Below, one piece after another: positions 6,417-11,130 of a stretch of 11,130 nucleotides of DNA. Numbering within the stretch: the first letter of the stretch is position 1; each line of letters begins with the position of its first letter. Position numbers and translations under genes: made by a program. The DNA comes from Actinomycetota bacterium (GTDB taxonomy: Bacteria > Actinomycetota > Humimicrobiia > Humimicrobiales > Humimicrobiaceae), in NCBI GenBank assembly GCA_023475715.1, contig JAMCVO010000505.1, positions 1 to 11,130 on the forward strand, read 5' to 3'. The notes under the pieces are model-generated. The model searched no databases. It saw only the letters and a program-made list of their open reading frames with translations, and had not been told where the DNA came from.

Positions 6417-6445
6417 AATTTAAAAAAATAATAGCAAACTGACAA
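6417..6445 (-). promoter_or_regulatory. Weak candidate promoter before the UroD-like gene
   Basis: The minus strand has TTGTCA (6445-6440), a 17-base spacer and TAAATT (6422-6417). The -35 matches five of six and the -10 four of six bases. Transcription would start almost at the ribosome-binding site, which weakens the call. Confidence 0.25.
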
Positions 6446-6476
6446 AAAAGATAAAAAATAATTCCTGTCAGGGAAT
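6441..6476 (-). terminator. Weak terminator- or attenuator-like hairpin after the ABC ATPase gene
   Basis: In the 123-base spacer the minus strand forms ATTCC-CTGACA-GGAAT (6476-6461), a 5-base stem, followed by a T-rich tract with two runs of six T. The stem is short for an intrinsic terminator, so partial read-through into the UroD-like gene is more likely than full stop. The rest of the spacer (6398-6520) is AT-rich with nothing else recognised except the weak promoter. Confidence 0.35.
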
Positions 6477-6520
6477 AGTCTCTTGGATTTTTTCGATAAA
6501 AAACAAATAATATAAGTAAA

Positions 6521-7606
6521 TTAAAAGGCTGCCATTTCAGTTTTTTTATCAAATATATGTAGTTTATCTAAATTAAAACCAATATTAATATTCTGGCCAC
6601 CATGTATGTCCGAGACTCTCTCGGTAGTAGCAACAACTCTTATACTGCCGATTCTAAGATAAATGATGGAACCGGAGCCCATGTTCTCTACAACTTCTAC
6701 TTTGCTTGCAATAAAACTATCGGTTTTTCCAACCCTTACATCCTCAGGTCTTATTCCAATTACCAAATTCTCTGAGGTACTTATTTCTTTTATTTTTGCT
6801 GATTTCTCTTTTGAAATCTTAACTTCAAAATTTTGTGCTTTAACACTTATATCACCATTTTTATCTTCAAGAATACAATCAATGAAATTCATGGTGGGAC
6901 TCCCCAGAAATCCTCCGACAAAAATGTTATTAGGGTGATCATATACTTCAGCAGGTTGACCAACCTGCTGTATAAAACCATCCTTCATTACTACAACTCT
7001 GTCAGATAGTGTCATTGCTTCAGCCTGATCATGGGTAACATATACCACAGTACCTTTAAGTCTTTCAAATAATAATCTTAAATCAGCTCTCATCTGTATC
7101 CTTAATTTTGCATCCAGATTAGAAAGAGGCTCATCAAGTAGAAAAACTTTGGGATTTCTCACTATTGCTCTGCCTAATGCAACCCTCTGTCTCTGGCCAC
7201 CTGAAAGCTCGCCAGGTTTTCTATTTAGTAATTCTTCAATACCTAAAAGTTTAGCTGCCTCATGTACTTTTTTTATAATCTCATCTTTATTTACTTTTCT
7301 TACCCTTAAACCAAAAGCAATATTGTTAAATACATCCATATGCGGATAAAGTGCATAAGATTGAAACACCATAGCAATATTTCTTTTGCCTGGAGGCTGG
7401 ATATTAGCAATTTCATTATCTATATATATCAGTCCTTCAGAAGGATCTTCCAGACCAGCCAGCATATTTAATGTAGTAGTTTTTCCACAACCAGATGGAC
7501 CTACAAGTGTAACAAATTCCTGGTCTTTTATACTAAGATTAAATTTGTCTACAGCTATAACTTTACCAAATCTTTTAGTCAGGTTTTCAAATCTAATTTC
7601 AACCAA
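6521..7606 (-). CDS. Sugar ABC transporter ATP-binding protein (MalK/UgpC family)
   Basis: This 361-residue ATPase powers the importer formed with the two permeases and the binding protein. All nucleotide-binding motifs are intact: Walker A GPSGCGKTT (36-44), Q-loop Gln82 (VFQSYALYPHM), signature LSGGQRQR (134-141), Walker B VFLLDEP (154-160) with catalytic Glu159, D-loop SNLDAKLR, and switch His192 (VTHDQAEA). Residues from about 240 form the C-terminal TOBE-like regulatory domain typical of the MalK group, with IGIRPEDV (283-290) as a landmark. The start is TTG at 7606 with GGAGGTG four bases upstream. It lies 51 bases after permease 2. ATPases of this group can serve several sugar importers, but its position here points to this one. 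Confidence 0.97.
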   Translation of the reverse strand: MVEIRFENLTKRFGKVIAVDKFNLSIKDQEFVTLVGPSGCGKTTTLNMLAGLEDPSEGLIYIDNEIANIQPPGKRNIAMVFQSYALYPHMDVFNNIAFGLRVRKVNKDEIIKKVHEAAKLLGIEELLNRKPGELSGGQRQRVALGRAIVRNPKVFLLDEPLSNLDAKLRIQMRADLRLLFERLKGTVVYVTHDQAEAMTLSDRVVVMKDGFIQQVGQPAEVYDHPNNIFVGGFLGSPTMNFIDCILEDKNGDISVKAQNFEVKISKEKSAKIKEISTSENLVIGIRPEDVRVGKTDSFIASKVEVVENMGSGSIIYLRIGSIRVVATTERVSDIHGGQNINIGFNLDKLHIFDKKTEMAAF

Positions 7607-7617
7607 ACAACACCTCC
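7604..7617 (-). promoter_or_regulatory. Shine-Dalgarno sequence deciding a TTG start (ABC ATPase)
   Basis: GGAGGTG (7617-7611) precedes TTG (7606-7604) by TTGT. The protein continues VEIRFENLTKRFG, a normal MalK-family N-terminus, so translation starts here despite the rare codon. Confidence 0.75.
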
Positions 7618-7621
7618 AGAT

Positions 7622-7642
7622 TATAATTATATAATAATTATA
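7622..7642. other. AT-only inverted repeat in the permease 2 to ATPase spacer
   Basis: TATAATTAT and ATAATTATA are separated by three bases, a perfect 9-base stem made only of A and T. It lies just upstream of the ATPase ribosome-binding site. It would be weak as an RNA hairpin and may simply reflect base composition. Confidence 0.3.
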
Positions 7643-7657
7643 TTTTAACTCATTAAA

Positions 7658-8536
7658 TTATCCTTTTACTGCACCAAAAGTTAATCCTCTAACCAGATAT
7701 TTCTGTGTAAATATGGCAAAAAGTAAAACTGGTATAACAAGCATGACCCCAATAGCAGTCATCGGTCCCCATTGGATGCGCTGGTCAGATATAAAGCCTG
7801 CAACTAAAACCGGGAGTGTTTTTGCATTTTGAGAAGTAAGTACTGATGCATATAAAAATTCGTTCCATGCCATTATAAAACAAAATATGGAGGTTACTGC
7901 AAGTCCGGGAAGTGCAAGTGGTAATGTAACTTTTGAAAATCTCTGCCAGAGATTACATCCATCAACAACTGCAGCCTTATCTATCTCAGGTGGTAGTTCC
8001 TGGAAAAAGCCCAGCATTAGCCAAATTACAAACGGTATGCTATACGCCACATATGTAATGATCATGGATATCTGCGTATCAAATAATCCCATTTTGGTTA
8101 TAATTAAAAAATACGGCATTGTGGTGACAACAGGAGGAAATATCCTTACTACTAAAACTCCAATTAGAAAAGCGCCTCTTATTTTTGGGCCTATATATGT
8201 CTTGGATAATGAGTAAGCCGCAAGAGCGCCAAATAATACCGCAAGAAATGTTGTAGAAATTGAAACTATTATACTGTTTAGCAACTCTTTGAAAATACCT
8301 TTTTTAAAGACAGCAATGTAATTTTCTAAAGTAACTCTGCCGGGAACAATAATAGGCGGAGATGTCATTGCGTCTGCACCATATTTTATTGAAGTTGTAA
8401 CAAGCCAATAAAAAGGAAAAATTGTTCCGATAATAATAATAGCAGTTAAAAAATATAGTAATATTTTACCAATAATTCTCTTTGCCTCATACCTGGACAT
8501 TATTTGCATAGCTTCCTGACTACCAATATTTGACAT
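7658..8536 (-). CDS. Sugar ABC transporter permease (MalG/UgpE type)
   Basis: This 292-residue inner-membrane protein is the second permease subunit of the importer. About six hydrophobic segments are visible, near residues 23-46, 87-109, 120-145, 157-177, 211-230 and 259-278. The cytoplasmic EAA loop that docks with the ATPase reads DKAAVVDGCNLWQRFSKVTL (186-205) followed by PLALPG, preceded by FFQELPPEI. The MAWNEFLYA segment (222-230) and the C-terminal GLTFGAVKG (284-292) are hallmarks of the MalG-like group. The ATG at 8536 lies 46 bases after permease 1, with AAGGAAAGGG upstream. Nothing is missing or unusual. Confidence 0.96.
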   Translation of the reverse strand: MSNIGSQEAMQIMSRYEAKRIIGKILLYFLTAIIIIGTIFPFYWLVTTSIKYGADAMTSPPIIVPGRVTLENYIAVFKKGIFKELLNSIIVSISTTFLAVLFGALAAYSLSKTYIGPKIRGAFLIGVLVVRIFPPVVTTMPYFLIITKMGLFDTQISMIITYVAYSIPFVIWLMLGFFQELPPEIDKAAVVDGCNLWQRFSKVTLPLALPGLAVTSIFCFIMAWNEFLYASVLTSQNAKTLPVLVAGFISDQRIQWGPMTAIGVMLVIPVLLFAIFTQKYLVRGLTFGAVKG

Positions 8537-8582
8537 CAGATTAAAAACCCTTTCCTTAAATATTATATTTCTTATATTAATT

Positions 8583-9509
8583 TCATAATTCTTTCTTTTG
8601 AATTCTCCTTAAGAAATTAATTGATATTAAAAATATTATTATAAGAAACATTACAGATAAAGCTGAAGCTCTACCTATTTTAAAATATTTCAAACCTTCT
8701 TTATAAATAAACATGGAAATAAGTTCAGTAGCTTTCCCGGGTCCACCATAAGTCATTGTATAGATTGTGTCGAATACCTTAAAAGCATCCATAATACGAA
8801 GAAGCAGTGCAACGAAAAATACAGGTTTTAACAGCGGCAGTGTTATTCTGGTAAAAATTTGCCATTTACTTGCACCATCAACAGCAGCCGACTTATAAAT
8901 ATCAACAGGCAATGCCTGAATTCCTGCAGCCAAAATAAAAACAACAACCGGTGTAGCCTGCCATATTTCAACTACCATTATTGAAGGGAGCGCCCGTGTT
9001 GCGCTGCCCAAAAAATCCTGGCTGGAAAATCCAAAAAGTTGGATAAAATAATTAAAAGGTCCATGCATGGTATCATACAGAGTTCTCCATAATGTGCCTG
9101 CTACAACTGGTGTCATCATAAGTGGTACTAAAAAGAAACCTCTTAAGTACTGCATTCCTCTTAAATTTGTTGTAATCAGAAGCGCCAATAATATAGCAAT
9201 TACAAATTCAGCTGTGACAGTTACAGCAACAAAATAAATTGTCTTTACGATACTATCTCTGACTATAGGATCTTTTATAAGTTCGATATAGTTACTAAAA
9301 CCATAAAATTCCGGAACAGAATTTGGAATAAGTCTGTTAAACTTAAAAAAACTCATGAAAAATGTATAAAAGATTGGATAAATATTAGCAAAAAGTATAA
9401 ATATGAATGCTGGAGATAAAAAAAGCCATAGAATAGCTCTATCCCTGGTATAGTCTACTGTCAGAACATTCTTTAGATCTGTAAATACTTTCCTTCTTTC
9501 TTTTGCCAT
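8583..9509 (-). CDS. Sugar ABC transporter permease (MalF/UgpA type)
   Basis: This 308-residue inner-membrane protein is the first permease subunit. After a charged N-terminus, hydrophobic segments appear near residues 27-52, 91-113, 124-140, 174-196, 228-240 and 284-300. The EAA loop is YKSAAVDGASKWQIFTRITL (205-224) followed by PLLKP, preceded by GIQALPVDI. The segment TYGGPGKATELISMFIYKEG (253-272) is typical of the MalF/UgpA family near the last membrane spans. The ATG at 9509 has AGGAG 12 bases upstream. A 135-base spacer with a strong hairpin separates it from the binding-protein gene, the usual place for differential expression in such operons. Confidence 0.96.
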   Translation of the reverse strand: MAKERRKVFTDLKNVLTVDYTRDRAILWLFLSPAFIFILFANIYPIFYTFFMSFFKFNRLIPNSVPEFYGFSNYIELIKDPIVRDSIVKTIYFVAVTVTAEFVIAILLALLITTNLRGMQYLRGFFLVPLMMTPVVAGTLWRTLYDTMHGPFNYFIQLFGFSSQDFLGSATRALPSIMVVEIWQATPVVVFILAAGIQALPVDIYKSAAVDGASKWQIFTRITLPLLKPVFFVALLLRIMDAFKVFDTIYTMTYGGPGKATELISMFIYKEGLKYFKIGRASALSVMFLIIIFLISINFLRRIQKKEL

Positions 9510-9548
9510 CAGTAGATTTATCTCCTTTATACAAATTTTTTGTTTTCA

Positions 9549-9590
9549 GGCATCTTCTGCATTTTTCTAATGAAAAATGCAGAAGATGCC
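9549..9590. other. Perfect 19-bp inverted repeat (RNA hairpin) between binding protein and permease genes
   Basis: GGCATCTTCTGCATTTTTC (9549-9567) and its exact complement (9572-9590) flank a 4-base loop. In the minus-strand transcript the hairpin lies 54 bases after the binding-protein stop and 39 bases before the permease start. The sequence after it is A-rich, not U-rich, so it does not look like an intrinsic terminator. A 3' stabilising or processing hairpin that raises binding-protein mRNA over permease mRNA is the likeliest role. A smaller palindrome CTAAA-TT-TTTAG lies at 9593-9604. Confidence 0.8.
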
Positions 9591-9644
9591 ATCTAAATTT
9601 TTAGTATCTAAACCTAAAAATAACAATATTTTTAACCAAATTAA

Positions 9645-11105
9645 TTATTTAGCATTTGGTTCCGGGTTTTCATATGGAGGAATAGAAGACTGTATTATTC
9701 CTTCAAGTGTGGCTTGCAATTGTTCCATTGCCTCTTCAGGAGTAAGCTCACCGCTCATTGCACGCCCATTATTTTCACCTATTGCCATGAAAGCTTCAAG
9801 CCATTGAGGTAATCCAGGAGTAATTGGTATACCTTGATTCAAAGAGTCAAATTGACCCTGTCGTGACGGCAGTGCCGGTATTAATATCTCTGTCCAGGGT
9901 TTAGTCCTGGAATATTCAAATCCTATAACTTCAGCTTTTGCTTCCTGCTCTGCCCACTGCATCTGTCTTTCCTCAGATGTAACATATGCCATCCACAGAA
10001 ATGCTGCATCCTTATTTTTTGAACCTTTCAGCAGATCAAGGTTATGTTGAGTCCAGTTTCCGCAAGGTCCACCACCTGGTGCAGGTATAATCGTCCATTT
10101 ATTGGCAATCTTAGATTGAGCCGGATCATCAATTTTTCCTGCAAGCATCATATACCAGTTTTCGTAAACTGCAGTATCCCCATTCAAGAAAGCTGCAGCT
10201 GCTTCAGGCAGATCCCATCCCAGTACTCCTTTAGGAGCATATTGCATCAGATCAATCATCATCTGAGCCGCTTTAATTCCTTCAGGGCTGTTTACCTGTG
10301 GTGCCCACAACTTGGAATATACTGATACACCCTGCCCCCAATATCTGGCGAGCCACATTTTAACTAACTGAGCATTCACACCTGCAAAAGATATCCCATA
10401 GAAATTTTTTGCCGGATCATTAACTGTTTTTAGAGCAGCGTAAAAATCATCCCAGGTAGCGAACGGATATTTAATTCCTGCAGTATCAAAAACATCAGTT
10501 CTGATCACTATGGAAGAGATCCCGGTTGATATTGGCAGACCAAATCTGCCCTTTCCACTCCATTCACCAAAAGTATACATAGGTTCAAAAAACCCTTCCA
10601 TATTAACACCATATTTTTCAATATAAGGTTTCAGTTCTTCCATATAATTATATAGTCCATACTGGAATTCAATATCACCTTCGAAAACATCGTATCTGTT
10701 TGCACCTGTTGTAAGGTCATTTACAATCTTAGGCATCTGTGCTTCCCATGGAGTAGGATCCATTACAACTGTAATGCCTGTTAACTCTTTAAACTCAGCT
10801 GCGGCAACATTTAGATAGTCTTCAAAAGAAACTCCACCCTGGAATAAATAATTAATTGTAACATCCGGATATTGAAATTCCTTAGCCTGGATTCTATCCC
10901 AGAAAGACGTTGAAGCTGCGGCTGTCGTTTCAGCTGGGGCTGTCGTTTCAGCTGGGGCTGTTGTTTCAGCTGCTGCCGTTGTTTCTGCTGCGGCTGTTGT
11001 TTCAGTTGTGGTGGTTTTACAACCAATCAAACCACTCAGGCCAACCGTAAGTACTAATATCGAAATTAGTAAATACGATAACCATCTTGTACTCTTTGTT
11101 TTCAA
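9645..11105 (-). CDS. Sugar ABC transporter substrate-binding lipoprotein (family 1, MalE-like)
   Basis: This 486-residue protein captures the sugar outside the membrane. Residues 1-28 form a lipoprotein signal (positive KTKSTR, hydrophobic core, lipobox LIGC with Cys29 as the lipidated residue). A flexible linker of five ETTAxA units follows (35-64). The mature domain starts near 70 and has family-1 features: AAEFKELTGITVVMDPTPWE (about 101-120), then YDVFEGDIEF, a hinge-like GRFGLPIS, FATWDDFYAALKTV, AAFLNGDTAVYENW and a proline-rich end. The high content of Trp and Tyr fits sugar stacking. The start is TTG at 11105 with AAGGAGA five bases upstream, and signal-peptide geometry supports it. 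It is first in the visible operon; the promoter lies beyond the right edge. The sugar cannot be named. Confidence 0.95.
   Translation of the reverse strand: MKTKSTRWLSYLLISILVLTVGLSGLIGCKTTTTETTAAAETTAAAETTAPAETTAPAETTAAASTSFWDRIQAKEFQYPDVTINYLFQGGVSFEDYLNVAAAEFKELTGITVVMDPTPWEAQMPKIVNDLTTGANRYDVFEGDIEFQYGLYNYMEELKPYIEKYGVNMEGFFEPMYTFGEWSGKGRFGLPISTGISSIVIRTDVFDTAGIKYPFATWDDFYAALKTVNDPAKNFYGISFAGVNAQLVKMWLARYWGQGVSVYSKLWAPQVNSPEGIKAAQMMIDLMQYAPKGVLGWDLPEAAAAFLNGDTAVYENWYMMLAGKIDDPAQSKIANKWTIIPAPGGGPCGNWTQHNLDLLKGSKNKDAAFLWMAYVTSEERQMQWAEQEAKAEVIGFEYSRTKPWTEILIPALPSRQGQFDSLNQGIPITPGLPQWLEAFMAIGENNGRAMSGELTPEEAMEQLQATLEGIIQSSIPPYENPEPNAK
10914..11003 (-). repeat. Five 18-bp tandem repeats encoding the ETTAxA linker
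   Basis: Five in-frame 18-base units encode ETTAAA, ETTAAA, ETTAPA, ETTAPA, ETTAAA (residues 35-64) directly after the lipidated cysteine. The two ETTAPA units and their flanks are nearly identical in DNA, suggesting recent slippage. The repeat gives a flexible tether between membrane anchor and binding domain, and its copy number probably varies among strains. Confidence 0.9.
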
Positions 11106-11117
11106 AATAATCTCCTT
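11103..11117 (-). promoter_or_regulatory. Shine-Dalgarno sequence deciding a TTG start (binding protein)
   Basis: AAGGAGA (11117-11111) precedes TTG (11105-11103) by TTATT. The block AAGGAG-ATTATT-TTG is nearly the same as that of the isomerase gene at 5159-5144. Confidence 0.75.
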
Positions 11118-11130
11118 CCTTTCTGATTTC

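Noticed and set aside
9549..9590. Intrinsic terminator ending the binding-protein transcript
   Set aside because: On the minus strand the hairpin is followed by CTGAAAACAAAAAATTTG, which has no T-run, and the transporter genes downstream need read-through.
10811..11026. A Gln/Lys/Pro-rich frame opposite in phase to the binding-protein linker
   Set aside because: It is the out-of-frame reading of the 18-bp tandem repeat in the lipoprotein gene.
1..11130. CRISPR arrays, tRNA or rRNA genes, insertion sequences, phage or toxin-antitoxin genes
   Set aside because: No spaced direct repeats, cloverleaf-like sequence, transposase or phage-like protein was seen on either strand.

Overview
All recognisable genes lie on the minus strand, so transcription runs from the right end of the window to the left. 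The DNA is AT-rich, with AT-only spacers and three TTG start codons behind strong Shine-Dalgarno sequences. The gene set (two-subunit transketolase, family-1 sugar ABC transporter, UroD-like methyltransferase relative) suggests an anaerobic or fermentative, low-GC bacterium. The threonine/alanine-rich ETTA linker of the lipoprotein recalls binding proteins from low-GC candidate Actinobacteria and similar subsurface lineages, but this is only an impression and the window has no phylogenetic marker.

Layout in transcription order: (1) 11105-6521, a complete carbohydrate ABC importer: lipoprotein binding protein, two permeases and a MalK/UgpC-type ATPase. A perfect 19-bp inverted repeat separates the binding protein from the first permease. 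(2) 6397-5258, a COG0407 (UroD/MtaA superfamily) protein with a possible HxC...C zinc site. (3) 5146-3821, an L-fucose isomerase-like protein (COG2407 type). (4) 3738-1531, a split transketolase in the unusual order C-terminal subunit, cupin, N-terminal subunit, preceded by a convincing sigma70-type promoter. (5) 1519-1323, a short degraded relic carrying part of an E1-alpha C-terminal region joined out of frame to the C-terminal tail of an E1-beta subunit (pyruvate/acetoin dehydrogenase type). (6) 1312-656, an Asp/Glu racemase-superfamily protein. (7) 571 to beyond the left edge, a class III aminotransferase of the glutamate-1-semialdehyde aminomutase type.

Taken together this looks like a catabolic operon for an unusual sugar or sugar derivative: import, aldose-ketose isomerisation, then two-carbon transfer by transketolase. 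The UroD-like protein, cupin, racemase-like protein and aminotransferase would act on substituents or side products. The substrate cannot be read from the sequence.

The most notable points are the transketolase N subunit with Cys in place of the metal-binding Asp of its thiamine-diphosphate motif (GCAE instead of GDGE) although its other catalytic residues look intact, and the E1-alpha/E1-beta relic directly behind it. No stretch longer than 300 bases lacks a gene. The longest spacers are 9510-9644, 6398-6520 and 5147-5257, and each is described.
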